From Hirsutella rhossiliensis (lineage: Eukaryota > Ascomycota > Sordariomycetes > Hypocreales > Ophiocordycipitaceae): a stretch of DNA of 64,000 bases. Where the stretch lies: contig NW_025408678.1 of assembly GCF_020360975.1 (NCBI RefSeq), positions 372,001 to 436,000 of the forward strand, read 5' to 3'. Both the position numbers and the translations under genes were made by a program. Below are positions 1-11,020 of this stretch, piece by piece. Below the pieces are notes generated by a model. The model ran no database searches and was not told where the DNA came from. It saw only the letters and a list, made by a program, of their open reading frames with translations. The stretch's first letter is position 1; every line of letters starts with the position of its first letter.

Positions 1-602
1 GACCCCTGGCACATGTTCCACTCGTTCCCCTACTACATGCTGCTCATGTCGACGTACATCAACATCCTGATGGTCTACGCCTTCAACAACTGGCACGACG
101 TGTCGTGGGGCACCAAGGGATCCGACTCGTCTGACGCTCTTCCCTCGGCCCACATCACAAAGGGCGAAAAGAACGAGGTGGTGGTGGAGGAAATCGAAAA
201 GGAGCAGGAAGACATTGACAGCCAGTTTGAGCAGACGGTGCGCCGAGCCCTGGCGCCCTTCAAGGAGCCGGACGAGGTGGAGAAGAAGGACGTCGAGGAC
301 TCGTACAAGTCCTTCCGAACCGGCCTGGTCGTCTCCTGGCTCTTTTCCAACATTGTGCTGGTTATTGTCATTACCAGTGACAACTTCAACTCGTTTGGCA
401 TCGGGGTAAGCAGTCGACGATCCTTGTCTGTCCCCCCTGCATCAGCTGCTAACCTTGCTCCCAGAAATCGGCATCGGTCCGCACGGCCAATTTCTTCAAG
501 TTTTTGCTGTACGCCACGGCGCTCTTGTCGCTGGTCCGGTTCTTTGGATTCCTGTGGTTCTTGGGCAAGACTGGCATCATGTGCTGCTTCGCACGGAGAT
601 GA
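1..602 (+). CDS. Chitin synthase, C-terminal part (class III-like), 5' partial
   Basis: C-terminal end of a membrane-bound chitin synthase, which polymerises UDP-GlcNAc into cell-wall chitin. The gene enters from the left edge in frame 1 ([12 protein letters not shown]...). Exon 1-405 ends in GTAAGC; a CTAAC branch point lies at 449-453 and the acceptor CCAG ends at 464; the last exon is 465-602, ending ...[17 protein letters not shown] and TGA. Intron phase is 0. Visible family marks are [22 protein letters not shown], two terminal hydrophobic segments and the CCFARR end. [12 protein letters not shown] and the acidic EDIDSQFE linker suggest class III (ChsB / N. crassa chs-1 group) rather than class I/II; the class is inference from remembered family patterns. 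The catalytic core (QRRRW etc.) lies outside the window. Confidence 0.93.
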
Positions 603-1218
603 TTTGACACGAAAGGCATAATGTACGCACGGCAGGCTGTGGCGTTTGCCTTGACAGGGTGATTCAGGGGGGTCCCGGCTGGGAAAGGAAGTGGAGGGTA
701 GACTATTAGTTCACATGTCGCCCCTTTTGTTCATTATCATACGTATTATTTTTCTATACTTGGCATCAATCAACGCACAGCAACCTTGATATTTGTGTGC
801 CTAAGATATATGACCAAGTGGGCTTGGGCTCGGCAGTGTTTAGGCGGCGCTTAGCCCGGTCACGTTACAGTGGCTATTACAGTACCTGATCCATCCCGGA
901 TGGTCGCTGCCCCTGAATGACGCCACCACCCGGGTGGGGCGCGTAAACTCCGGCAGACAGCGGCGGGCGCCTATCTTATCAAGCATCATGGCCTTCCTTG
1001 CCGCCTTCGGAAACGCAGGGCATCATCATGACATTTCCCCTTTGCTTGACCACCCTTCCTACAGCGCCGCCCCGTTCTTCTCCGCCACCCCCTGGGACTG
1101 TCCAGTCGCCGCCGCCAATCTCGTCCAACTCACAGGTCTTTCCATTCTTTGTTCCCGCCGCCTCCCGTCCCATCGTGGTCCCGACTGACCCCTCTCGTGG
1201 GGCAGCACCGCCAGCAAG
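603..1218. other. Intergenic: chitin synthase 3' flank and UBC12 upstream region
   Basis: Two genes in tandem orientation are separated by 616 bases. The first part is AT-richer (about 700-790, plausible 3' UTR and polyadenylation zone). The second part (about 1060-1210) is pyrimidine-rich (cttctccgcc, ccccctggg), typical of a fungal promoter and leader. Open frames here lack recognisable protein character; I see no gene. Confidence 0.6.
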
Positions 1219-2002
1219 ATGTTGAAGATATGGTCCATGGTGAGAAGCGACAGGAAGCAAACGCTGGGAGCCGCAATCTGAACGAGTACAGAAAAAGGAG
1301 CAGAAGCAGGCCGAAAGCTCGGAAGGCCAGGCGGCGGGAGGCAAGAAAAAAAAGGTGACGGCAGCCCAACTGCGGGTCCAGAAAGGTACGCACACGTCCG
1401 CACGATGCTTTTGGCGGGGGCTCAAGACGCCATCAGAGGACTCAAGACTGACGTACGGCACGCAGACCTTTCAGAGCTGTCGCTCGGATCGACCATGCGG
1501 ACCGACTTCCCCGACGCAGACGACATCCTCAACTTTGTCCTGACCATTGAGCCCGACGAGGGCATGTATCGCACCGGGCGCTTCACCTTTGACTTTGCCA
1601 TCAACCAAAGCTTCCCGCACGAGCCACCAAAGGTCCGATGCAGAGAGATCATCTACCACCCCAACATTGACCTCGAGGGCAAGGTGTGTCTGAATATTCT
1701 GCGCGAGGACTGGAAGCCCGTCTTGAACCTCAACGCCGTCATTGTGGGTTTGCAGGTAAGGTTTTACTATGTCCGGCTCCCTGAAGCTTTTGGCTGCGAC
1801 GAGCCTCGACCGCTTTTGAGCGAAGAAGCACTGACGAGTTCGCCGCCAGTTCCTGTTTCTCGAACCCAACGCCACGGACCCCCTCAACAAGGAGGCCGCC
1901 GACGATCTACGACATAACCGTGAAGGCTTCAAAAGAAACGTGCGGACGGCTATGGGCGGCGGCACCGTCAAAGGGACCAGGTACGACAGGGTGATTAAAT
2001 AG
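1219..2002 (+). CDS. UBC12: NEDD8-conjugating enzyme UBC12 (E2)
   Basis: E2 enzyme that takes NEDD8/Rub1 from the Uba3-Ula1 E1 and passes it to cullins. Four exons are read: 1219-1239 (MLKIWSM), 1292-1385, 1466-1755 and 1850-2002. Introns are GTGAGA..ACAG, GTACGC..GCAG and GTAAGG..CCAG, phases 0, 1 and 0. The joined product is 185 aa, the usual length. The N-terminal MLKIWSM plus Lys-rich tail is the UBC12-specific E1-docking extension. The UBC fold follows from [16 protein letters not shown], with the HPN motif ([10 protein letters not shown]), catalytic Cys113 in [11 protein letters not shown], and the C-terminal helices ending RYDRVIK. The start is fixed by the conserved extension. All exon joins keep frame; nothing appears broken. 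Identity is very strong; the symbol follows yeast usage. Confidence 0.96.
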
Positions 2003-4137
2003 ACAGGATAAAGCTCCTGGAGGGCGGCGGAGGGCCTCTGGATGATGGCGAGCACCCCCCTGCCGCGTGGACGGACAGATGTCGGGAACGGGCAACGCCA
2101 GGCAGCAGCCTCTGCCCGCGAGTGTACTGTTGCCGAGGGGCCCCTTGGATTGAGCGACATAGTGGAGGATGGAGACGTGGTCGCGTCATGATGGGATGGG
2201 CGGTCTTGCTACCTGACAAAGCGGAGCCGGCCGGTTGCTTTTGCCCCATGGGTCAGCGAGGATAAGGTACTGCTCTGGTTGTTACTTTCATCCGTCGTCT
2301 TTGAATCTGTTTGTCTTGGCTATGGTGTTATCTCCCTTCCCCACCCCATCCTCTACTTGCTGGTGCTCGGGCTTGCACAATCTAGTAGGGGGCGAGCGCC
2401 GTGCGTACCGATTCGGACGGTAGCAGGCTCAGCTGTGCAACGGCGAGCGACAGGGGCAGGCTTCTTGGATCCCTGTGTGTGTTCTTGGCTTACAGGAACG
2501 GGCTGGGCTGGGGTATGCGGTCGGGGAAGAAGAAAGGGCCGTCGATGGCTTCCTCACGATACAGAACTTTCCCTTGCTCGATCTTTGGTGCTTGTCATGT
2601 GCCGGTCCCAAAGCCCAGCCTCCTGCCGGCGGGCTTTTGATATTTGCTTCGTACTTTTGTACCAGGTGCTCGCCCTCCTCTGTCGAGGGTCCTGGCTCGT
2701 ATTTGACGGGAGGTGGTACGAGACAACTCCCGGGCCTTTCGCTTTGCAGGGGCGTTTGAGGAGCACATCGAAGCAACACCAAGGCCGTTTTAAACAACTC
2801 GTGATGGGTTCTGCCGGTCTACTTGGAACCGCCGTGTAGGGCAGGGACGTTTCTCATGCTGTTCGGGAGCGAAGCATAAACCCTTGGGCAATGATGATGT
2901 CCAAAAGGCTCGGTCTCCTGTCTCCTCGGGCCTCAAGCTCAAGCCTCAATCAAGGATTCAGTTGAGGACCAGCAAAGGGATCAAGTGGATCGAGAAGTGC
3001 ATCTCAGGTATGGTGAGGCCAGGGATTGGGACGTGGACGAGCTTGCGGCCTTGCAGCTGCACAGCCAGGCGAGGCCACGGCGCATTCGGGGGAAGAGAGA
3101 CAAGTAGCAAGCAGCACCAGGTGAGTACGCCTTCGAATCTGCTCAAGGGCTAGCCAAGGATCAGGTTAGCATCACCAACGGCCGTCGTTCAATCGTCGCC
3201 TTGCGTTTCAGAGCATCCAGCCGGACGGCCTCGGAGCTGGAGACTGGCGAGGTAGGTAAACAACTGTTCCCATGAAGCAGAAAGACAACTAGCTCCCTGC
3301 CATGAGCGAGATTCAACTGTGGCGTGCAGGGCATGCCTACTATGGTATTTGCACTTGGTCCAGTCCGGAGGCTTTTGAGGTCGCGGACAGGAGTCCAGCA
3401 ACGGGTTTACGAGGAGTTACCGTCCTGAGCCTTGTCTTTGGTCGTTTCCTCTGCCTCGGTAACTGGAGAGCTGGATTGACTATAGCTAGCTGGCTCAAGA
3501 AGGCCGATGATATGACTCGTCAAGGAATATCCGACCTCTTTACTATTCTTTGTCCATTTTTGGTTATGTCGCCATATCCTCTTGGTTTTGGCCTGTGGCT
3601 GCCTGACTCTCTCTAGGCCGCCTCTGCCTCCACTTTTGCCTCTTACGGCGTCGTTTCTTACCTACGACCGCCTCTGCCTCGTCTGAAATGTCGGGAAAGA
3701 GTGCATGAGGCAATTACTCAGGCACTTGACTCTGTGTTCTGCGGAGGACCCAAGTGTGGGCCTCTGTGCCGGAGGACATGGATATGTATGTATGCCGGCA
3801 TGTCCAAAGAGTTGAGTGACAATATGGAAAGTAAGGGAGTGTAGCTTGTGTATTTGAAGTATTACTAGTTAGTTGCCCAAAACAAGACCAAATGTCTAAA
3901 AGGCAAACTGCACGGTAGGAAGAGTCAGCAGCCGGGCAAGCAGTACATCGGGCAGTCCACCGGGCAGTTAATCGAGCAGTTAGTGAAGTACTTATAATCC
4001 AGCAGCCACATGAACCCCCATGTGACTCATCGAGGGTATGCAAAACCACACCTGAGAGTTTCGGGAGTTTCTGGGGCTGGTGGTGTTATCATCATGCGTA
4101 TCAAGGCTGCGTTTCCGAGAAGTCACCTCCATGTCCT
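2003..4137. other. 2.1-kb intergenic stretch between UBC12 and FET4-like genes
   Basis: Convergent 3' ends flank this stretch. Several frames of 60-190 codons are open, the largest at 2279-2839 on the plus strand, but their translations are rich in Cys/Trp/Arg and low-complexity runs and resemble no family I know. A short imperfect GGGCAG/CAGTTA repeat lies at about 3935-3985. It may hold long UTRs or a non-coding RNA; no gene is supported. Confidence 0.5.
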
Positions 4138-5652
4138 TTACGTTTCTCCGCCAAGGTGCCCGCCTCGTGTTTTTCCGTCGCCAATAGCCAGTCCCTCAAC
4201 GTAAGCGAGCAGCTTGACCCGCCTGAGGTACATTTGGTGAATCTCCTCGCGCCTCTTGGCTTCTGCCAGATTATGGCCCGTGATGAGAATCATCATGACG
4301 AAGGATTCGATAATGCTTGGAGGGACATTGCACAGTAACTGCCCCGTAGTCGTCCATTTCATGGCGCTGGCACCGGCGAGAAGCCCGATGATAAAGACCA
4401 CTCCGAGCATGACAGTCATCTCATGCGAACAGATGGCTCCCATCTTTGCCGAGAGTCGGGAGACGACAGCCCTTTGCGGTGTATAGCTATTTGCCTGGTC
4501 CTGCATCCCGATGTCGGCCAAAATGCTCTTGTCTTCGGAAGCGACCTTTTCCAGCGCCTCGTCTGCATAATTATCGAATTGCATTTGGACATTGCGTAGG
4601 ACGAACCCATCGTGAAGACCGACTAGTCCGGCGTACGTTCCGATTAGAAGCCACCAGTTCGAGTTGAAGGACATGAGTGGCCCAATCGCAATCCAAATGG
4701 CGATGACAATCATCAATATTGCAATTCCAGTAAGAGTACCCACAAGGTCTGCATAGTAGAATATCGCTCGCTGGATTCTACTCAGTTTTGGAGCAGGAAT
4801 AACAACTGTCTCGTTTGGAGTATCGTCGCCGGTAATCGTACGCAATCTAAGTTCCACGGCGCAATCAACTTCGAAGAGAATGTTTTGACAACTCTCAATG
4901 TAATTGTCATGCCGTTCTCGTATGTTGGCGAGGAAAGCAAATATCAACACCATGAGAGCAGACGTTGCTGAGTTGATGTATAGCTGCCATCTGTTGCTCC
5001 AGTTGCAGTATGGGCCAAAGCCGATCCAGATAAAGATGCACACCCAGTATGAAATGAGGGTAACGAAGTGGCCCAAGACTCTGGAAGCCAGGGTGGAAAC
5101 CCGGCCCACCAAGTTCTCCGTTGGAAACTCAAACCGGATTCCGTCGACAGCTCCGAGTTCCGCCGGCCTGGCTGCCTCGTACCGTCCGCTACTCCGAGCT
5201 TTGCGTAACATCCTGCAGAGGCTTATGTTACGGGAACTCAGACCGGCAGACACTCGCAGCATCTTCTCATACCCATTCAACTGTTGACGCATGAGCAGGG
5301 AATCGAAAACATAACTGACAATTGCTTGGACATCGGAGATTATCACTGCCCAATCCGACGACTGGCCGTACCGTATGCCCAGGAATGCCCAGAGGAGAAG
5401 GCCAACAAGGATGATGAGGAAGACGGGCTCGGAGCCGGAGGCTTTGACAACCCAGTCAAGCCAGCGCTCTAGAAGTTGGTCTTTGGACTTTTCGACGTAG
5501 CCTGAAGCATTTTGTGTCAAAGCAGGCTCTCCTGATGGAAAAGCTTCTTTTCCAGTCTCGTTTGATGCATTGTTGACCTTCATCGTGGGTGCGACGTGCT
5601 CGATGGGCCCCTTTGCTCCCGGCGAGGCAAGAATCCTAATGATTCGGTTCAT
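4138..5652 (-). CDS. FET4: Low-affinity iron permease, FET4 family
   Basis: Plasma-membrane transporter of the low-affinity Fe(II) permease family (yeast Fet4; the family also moves Zn and Cu). Single exon, 504 aa, close to yeast Fet4 length. The start MNRIIRILASPGAKGP aligns with the Fet4 N-terminus, which fixes the ATG at 5652. Hydrophobic segments lie near residues 77-95, 196-214, 225-242, 302-324, 333-352, 411-430 and 447-462. Family blocks seen are SDVQAIVSYVFDSLLMRQQL (about 106-125), LANIRERHDNY (241-251), YYADLVGTLTG (299-309), NWWLLIGTYAGLVGLHDGFV (332-351), and WTTTGQLLCNVPPSIIESF followed by GHNLAEAKRR (433-468). It is an uninterrupted frame with no sign of decay. It runs toward UBC12 and its promoter faces the 5.7-7.7 kb gap. 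Substrate preference is inferred from the family only; zinc or copper uptake is possible. Confidence 0.93.
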   Translation of the reverse strand: MNRIIRILASPGAKGPIEHVAPTMKVNNASNETGKEAFPSGEPALTQNASGYVEKSKDQLLERWLDWVVKASGSEPVFLIILVGLLLWAFLGIRYGQSSDWAVIISDVQAIVSYVFDSLLMRQQLNGYEKMLRVSAGLSSRNISLCRMLRKARSSGRYEAARPAELGAVDGIRFEFPTENLVGRVSTLASRVLGHFVTLISYWVCIFIWIGFGPYCNWSNRWQLYINSATSALMVLIFAFLANIRERHDNYIESCQNILFEVDCAVELRLRTITGDDTPNETVVIPAPKLSRIQRAIFYYADLVGTLTGIAILMIVIAIWIAIGPLMSFNSNWWLLIGTYAGLVGLHDGFVLRNVQMQFDNYADEALEKVASEDKSILADIGMQDQANSYTPQRAVVSRLSAKMGAICSHEMTVMLGVVFIIGLLAGASAMKWTTTGQLLCNVPPSIIESFVMMILITGHNLAEAKRREEIHQMYLRRVKLLAYVEGLAIGDGKTRGGHLGGET

Positions 5653-7741
5653 CTTGACCTGGAGATATGGCAGTCTGATTACGGAAGGGGTGAGCTCGCG
5701 CGTGCCTCAGGAACCATCCGAGGAATCCAAGTCCAGTTTGACAATTTGATGACAGATCCATCCGGGTGAAACGTCTAGCGAGAGCCTCTCTTCGATTTCA
5801 GGGGCCGGGAAATGAGCCTGTCTGTTGGCGTGTTCTCTGGAGCATACAAGTCCCGTGCAATGTTATGGTGGTTGTATTGCTCTCGCGGGCGAGAGCTTCC
5901 GAGGCAGGCTCGGAAGATCGTGAACTTGAAAGTCTCCAGGGTGACGGCAGTTTTCAATCGAGGACCAAATCATAGGGTGCCGTACACGAATCGGCAAGCA
6001 ACAGTGGTGCTCAAGAGGCGAGTAGACGAGATGACGGGGACCAGAAAAGTCGAAGGAATAAGAGATACGATTAATATTGGTATCATGAAGTTGGGAAAAT
6101 TACATGTAGACTTCGTAGTCTGTCAGACAAACAAAGTACCTTATAAATTATCCGCTATCTTTCTGCAGGTTCAAGAAATTGCAGTGGATTCTTTTCTTTT
6201 GATCCCTTCCAAGCCGCGGTCCCCGAGGCCTTTCGTAAAGTGCCGCAACGAGAAATGCCTCAATGTTGCCAGGTCGGCGTTGCTCTTCCGCAGCGCAGCT
6301 CAGCCACGCTGAAAGGGTCAAGGACTGATTGGCTAAACCCCGGCCGGGACTATCTACATACGCCTGGGAGCCTTGGGTATTAAAACCAGCGGAGTTACTA
6401 GAGGAGATAGCTATTGCACTGGGATGGCTGCGGTCGGGCTGCTACCTGAGCGTGGATCGGCACATAGTCTCGAAGGACAACTCTTTAAGCGCCAATGTAT
6501 TGTCTTCAAAGTCACTCAGGCGTTTTTGGGTCTGGTCTAAGAGAGACTGGTTATGCCCACCTTGGCAGAGCCCTGCTGTACTGACGTGGTCTAGGAGGTC
6601 GAAAAGAACATATGTCGCCTGTCGTCATCTGCTCTCGGCCGGCATGGCCCCTCAGTGAAGTTTGCTTTGACGACCGAAGAAGGCGATCTCGGACGTCATA
6701 CTTCACCGGCAAGGTCGGCATGTGGAGTGGCCAAGGGAGGTAAAAGACATGAAACAAGGCACGGAGCAAGTGGCGATTGAGGGCCTTGGGGGCGGATGCT
6801 TTTGCTGACAGGCTCACAGACTCAGGCGCATCCTAATCCCTGCGGGGAAACAGGGTTCACGTACGCACATGACGTCCCCCTACCAGCATAGCCCCATGCA
6901 TGTGTGCGGGAGACCGGATCTTACGGCACGTTCACTGGCGATTCTTCCCCCGTCTGTCTTTGATGGCTGGGCGGCTAGCGCGAGTCAGCTCCGCAAAGGA
7001 GCAGCTTATTTGACATGTGCATTGTGGCAGGCACACGACTGTCTAAGTGATTCGGCGTAAGGGCATCTTGAGCATCATAATTTCCATCTGCCGCGGCCAA
7101 GATGTGCAAGTAAACCGAGTTTAGAGGGATTCAAGAGGAAAAGAAGCATACTCACCTGCATACATGAATACGGGACTAGGCTGAGTCAATGTCAGGAACA
7201 AGGCGTCGGCAAGCAGCCCGAAAATCGCATGAAGATGATCTTTGCGTACTCAAACAGCTCTCGGTAGTTTGTGAAAGACGGGTTAGTGAAACGGCTGCTG
7301 TATACTTGGAGAATCGTGTCCGACACTTATTGTACACCTATTGATACCCGGGTGCGATGGTCACGCAAGGGAGTAAGCTTGTATATCTACTGGCAGGCGG
7401 CTGATGGGTGTATATCCCAAGCTCAAATCGACGGAGCCTGGAGACAGAGCACGCTGTGCTGGCCCAGGACGTAGCACCTTTTACCACGTTTCGTTTTCCC
7501 ACGATCGGCAGCGCCTCTATGGAGCACCGGTTCCATGTTCTGAAAAGAGAGAACGAGCTGTCAGTCCGTGCTCGGCTAAGGGGTAGTTGACGTATTGATC
7601 TTGTTCCCAGCTTCTTCGCTATTACTCAACCCACCCCCCCTCCCATCCCCAGGCAGATCATCAACGCTTATATCTGTACAAATTCGTCTGCCGCCCACCT
7701 TCCCCGCCGTCTTCGTCGCGGCAAGATCCTAGACTGCGACG
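5653..7741. other. 2.1-kb divergent intergenic region (FET4-like and PLD-like promoters)
   Basis: The two flanking genes are transcribed away from each other, so both promoters should lie here. The open frames (for example 5812-6312 and 6329-6658, plus strand) show no domain or convincing composition. The last 150 bases before 7742 are pyrimidine-rich (caacccaccccccctcccat, 7628-7647), as expected for a fungal 5' leader. I cannot identify iron-responsive GATA sites with confidence. Confidence 0.5.
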
Positions 7742-9649
7742 ATGGTGTCGGAGCATTTGGTGAGCCTCTGTCAGGGGCCTGAAACAGTGAGCTCAGCTTT
7801 GGCCAAGAATCCAAACGCAGCGCCCGGCGACATCGTCAAGCAACTCTATGGCCACTTCCCAAAAGACCTCCACCACGGTCTCCGCGAGCAGCGGGAAGCC
7901 CCATCCCCGGACGCATTGGAAGCAGCCTTGAAATGCGGTCGCTGGGGTCCAACGAAACCGAGCCCTCTCTTTTTACAAGCCTTCGCCGACTCCCTCGAAT
8001 GCTTAGGCGCGGATCCCATGTCGGGGATGGTTTCTCCTCCGCTGATGGGAACCCACGGCACAGTACCGCTGACAGCCATCTCGTCCCTGGCAGACGTCAT
8101 CCGCCATTGCTCGAACCTCATAGTCCGCGCCCGGAGCGAAGTCTTCTTCGTTACATGCGCGTGGTCTCCCTCGTTGGCCCAGCGACTCATCAAAGCCGCT
8201 TTAATCGAGCTGTCAAGACGAGCCGGGAAGAGGGGGCAACGGGTGGTGGTCAAGCTGATGTACGACAAAGCCACGGCGGCAAACGCGATCGATGCGCACC
8301 AGGCCGTGAAGCCATCGGGAGGCACTTCCCTGCCCGTCCTGCAACCAGCAGCGTACACATCCAAGTCCATCCAACTGCCCTCGCCCGAAGAAATCCCCCA
8401 CGTCGACTTGGAAGTCATGACCTGTCACAAATTTGTACTGGGGACCCTTCATTGCAAGTTCTGTGTAATTGACCGCAGGATAGCCGTTGTTATGAGCAAT
8501 AACGTCGAGGACAACTGCAATATGGAGATGATGACCCACGTAGAGGGCCCTGTGGTCGACAGCATATACGACACGGCGCTCATCACCTGGAATAAGATCC
8601 TCCGTCCGCCCCCTCCCCTACTCAACGTCTCGACAGCGGAAGGCAGCCAACCAGACTTTGGTGCAGAGCCTATTGATGCGGATGGCAGTTCGGGGCAAGA
8701 CCAAGCCGAAGCTGCGGCGAACGGTCAGGGGCACGCGATACTTCCAGAGCACACACCAGAAGATCCCCATTTCGACGACAGCATAGCAGGAGAAATTGCG
8801 CGATTACAATCGTGTTACTCTACCAAGCCCCGGGAAACCCGTCTACAGGCCGCGAACCGCCAACTCAACCTTGTCGTCCAAAACCCCATCGATCCCTGTG
8901 GCCCTGAAATCCCCGAAGGCGCTGAGATGATGCCATACATCTCCACCTTGACTGCATGCCCCGTGCCTATGGCCTTGGTGTCACGTCCCCCGTACGGACC
9001 CCTCGATTCAAAAAATGTCCATGTCCCGCAGAACGAATGTTGGTTGTCCCTGATTCGCAATGCTCAACGGAACATATTCATCCAGACCCCTGACCTCAAC
9101 GCTGCGCCGCTTATCCCTGCCATAGCGGCCGCATTAAAGCGTGGGGTTGAAGTTACCTACTATGTATGCTTCGGCTACAACGATGCTGGCGAGATGATGC
9201 CTGGGCAGGGCGGCAATAACGAGCATGCGGCTCGAGCTCTCTTCAACTCCCTTTCACCCGACGGACCGGAGCGTCAATTACTACATGTTTACCACTACGT
9301 CGCTAAAGACCAAAATCGTCCCATTCACCAATCCTACAAGTCGAGGGCCTGCCACATCAAGCTATTAATAGCGGACCACCAGGTCGGGGTGCAGGGCAGC
9401 GGGAATCAAGACACTCAGTCATGGGCCCATAGTTTTGAGCTCAACGTCATGGTTGATAGTCCTGAAATCTGCGGCAAGTGGAGGGAGGCGATTGACCGAA
9501 ATCAAAATACGAAAGTCTTTGGGAGAGTGGCGGATGACGGTGTTTGGAAAGACGCAGAGGGAAATCCCGGGGAAGGATATCTCGGTGATCCGAACTTGAT
9601 AAAAGCATTGGCAGGGATGGTGAAAATGAAGGGGATGGGAGGGTTCTAG
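7742..9649 (+). CDS. Phospholipase D-superfamily protein with two HKD motifs
   Basis: Intronless 635-aa protein of the PLD superfamily, which hydrolyses or exchanges phosphodiester bonds. Two complete HxKxxxxD motifs are visible: HCKFCVID (H237, K239, D244) and HIKLLIAD (H538, K540, D545). Each is followed by the expected small-residue/Asn region (MSNNVEDNCNMEMM; GSGNQDTQSWAHSFELNVM). A spacer of about 300 residues separates them, including a polar, probably disordered stretch (about 300-350, SSGQDQAEAAANGQGH). There is no signal peptide and no membrane segment. The layout is closest to fungal PLD/cardiolipin-synthase-like proteins of unknown substrate rather than the large PX/PH phospholipase D1. 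ATG 7742 follows a pyrimidine-rich leader. Both active-site halves are intact. Substrate (phosphatidylglycerol, nucleic acid or other) cannot be told from sequence. Confidence 0.88.
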   Translation: MVSEHLVSLCQGPETVSSALAKNPNAAPGDIVKQLYGHFPKDLHHGLREQREAPSPDALEAALKCGRWGPTKPSPLFLQAFADSLECLGADPMSGMVSPPLMGTHGTVPLTAISSLADVIRHCSNLIVRARSEVFFVTCAWSPSLAQRLIKAALIELSRRAGKRGQRVVVKLMYDKATAANAIDAHQAVKPSGGTSLPVLQPAAYTSKSIQLPSPEEIPHVDLEVMTCHKFVLGTLHCKFCVIDRRIAVVMSNNVEDNCNMEMMTHVEGPVVDSIYDTALITWNKILRPPPPLLNVSTAEGSQPDFGAEPIDADGSSGQDQAEAAANGQGHAILPEHTPEDPHFDDSIAGEIARLQSCYSTKPRETRLQAANRQLNLVVQNPIDPCGPEIPEGAEMMPYISTLTACPVPMALVSRPPYGPLDSKNVHVPQNECWLSLIRNAQRNIFIQTPDLNAAPLIPAIAAALKRGVEVTYYVCFGYNDAGEMMPGQGGNNEHAARALFNSLSPDGPERQLLHVYHYVAKDQNRPIHQSYKSRACHIKLLIADHQVGVQGSGNQDTQSWAHSFELNVMVDSPEICGKWREAIDRNQNTKVFGRVADDGVWKDAEGNPGEGYLGDPNLIKALAGMVKMKGMGGF

Positions 9650-11020
9650 GTTTGAAATACTCCGTGGGAGTCTGTTGAATACACGCTCATCGACTCCTCT
9701 CCCTCTCCCCACTCTCCTCCGGGCGGGGAACCTCGACACATGCTGCGTATCTCGTGTGTTTTCTTCGACGCAGTGGTTTTGCTGAATCTCGGCACGTTCT
9801 CCCGTGGTCTCGAATCACGCTCGGCGAATCAAAAGTCACGTCGCTTGCCCCTTGTCCTTTTCTTCTTTGCACAGCCTCTGCCACCCTAACCCCATGCATT
9901 AGTGGATGTGGTTCTCGAGTCTCAACAAGTACCGTTCCAAGGCAAAGCCGGTGGTGAGGTTACAGTCAGACGGCACGGACGGCATGGGTGATCACGTAGG
10001 CTGAGCCGCGGGTTGATACGCGTGTACGGCGTGCCAGCTGCTACTTAGTTCTAATACCCGACCATGGAGCTTGGGCACTGCTAAAGCGTTTGCAGTAATA
10101 AGAGTAAAATGACGCCCGGCGTGCGTCAGCAGTCCTGCGCCGCATTACTTCGCCGAGGTCTGGCTGGCTAGTACAAGGGGCCAACTGCGGCGGTAAGCTA
10201 TAAACTGAAGTCTCGCACCTTGACGTGGCTGAGGTCGGTGTAGCGGACTCGGTTTCCATTGCATCATCTTCTCGCTCTCCCATCCCGCCTTCATACCCAG
10301 TTACCCACACACGGCTCCGCCATGGCCTCTGCTCAGCAAACACAGGAGTCGGCCTCGGCCCCTATCCCAGGATCGCAGCCCAGCGCCGACCAGCCTGTAT
10401 GTCCAGATTTCACCAAGACACCAGAGTCAAAAGGCTCCTTATCAGGGGGAGGAATGACGTTGACTTTGTTCTATAGCACCCAATTGAGCCTATGAAGGTT
10501 GATGGCGAGCCAATGCGCCTGCGGGGTGGCGGGGCTGGTGAGGCAGCATGCTGCGGGCTATGCGCTGGACTTGCGTGCTTTGAGTGCTGTGAGTGTTGCG
10601 AGGCCTGCTGCTAAATAAGTCGATTGTGGTCGGACAGAGTGGTAGGGCTGGTAGCCGGGGTGCATATCGAGGCAAGGATTGTTATCGACCTGCTTCAGAA
10701 ACATATAGACGCCGCGTTGCGGGGACTAGGTATCGGCGACTGTTATACTTGAGAGCTTTTATAGCATTAAATCTGCTTAAAACACTATACCGATAAGAGA
10801 TCTTTGTACCTCGCTGTGTTACAAGCCTAGGCTGTATAGATGTCTGTTTAGAACTATACCGCCAATAGCTCTATTTGCGGTTAACCCCCGTTCGATATAC
10901 CGCCACAGAACAAGATTTTGAACCATCTCCCAGAACTCGGCTTACCCCTGGCCTCCTGATAAACTTCGACGCCACTAAGCGGGGTCGGGCCAGCTCTCCT
11001 GTTGGCGGGGACACTCTGGC
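9650..11020. other. Gene-poor stretch with possible broken gene start
   Basis: 1.4 kb without a supportable gene. A plausible gene start at 10322 is entered separately. From about 10.73 to 10.88 kb the sequence becomes AT-richer (tataccgataagagat, gaactataccgccaatagct), unlike its surroundings, and may be a transposon fragment. I see no tRNA-type A/B boxes and no conserved reading frame. Confidence 0.45.
10322..10396 (+). pseudogene. Possible orphan first exon (truncated gene)
   Basis: An ATG in good context (ccgccATGG) follows a pyrimidine-rich leader (10263-10300) and opens MASAQQTQESASAPIPGSQP, a typical disordered fungal N-terminus. It is followed directly by a consensus 5' splice site (GTATGT at 10397). 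No matching downstream exon is evident before the AT-richer patch at 10.73 kb. It could be the surviving first exon of a gene whose rest was lost, or the distant first exon of the C78-peptidase gene at 11.4 kb. Neither can be proven here. Confidence 0.3.

Noticed and set aside
979..1461. 160-codon minus-strand frame upstream of and overlapping UBC12
   Set aside because: Covers the UBC12 promoter and first exons on the opposite strand; low-complexity Phe/Pro/Ser translation, a shadow of GC-rich pyrimidine runs.
1471..2160. 229-codon minus-strand frame opposite UBC12
   Set aside because: Complement of well-conserved UBC12 exons 3-4; no independent support.
2279..2839. 186-codon plus-strand open frame between UBC12 and the FET4-like gene
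   Set aside because: Overlapped by open frames on both strands; composition rich in Cys/Arg/Trp; no motif, domain or convincing start context.
7846..8418. 190-codon minus-strand frame inside the PLD-like gene
   Set aside because: Antisense shadow of a clearly conserved coding region.
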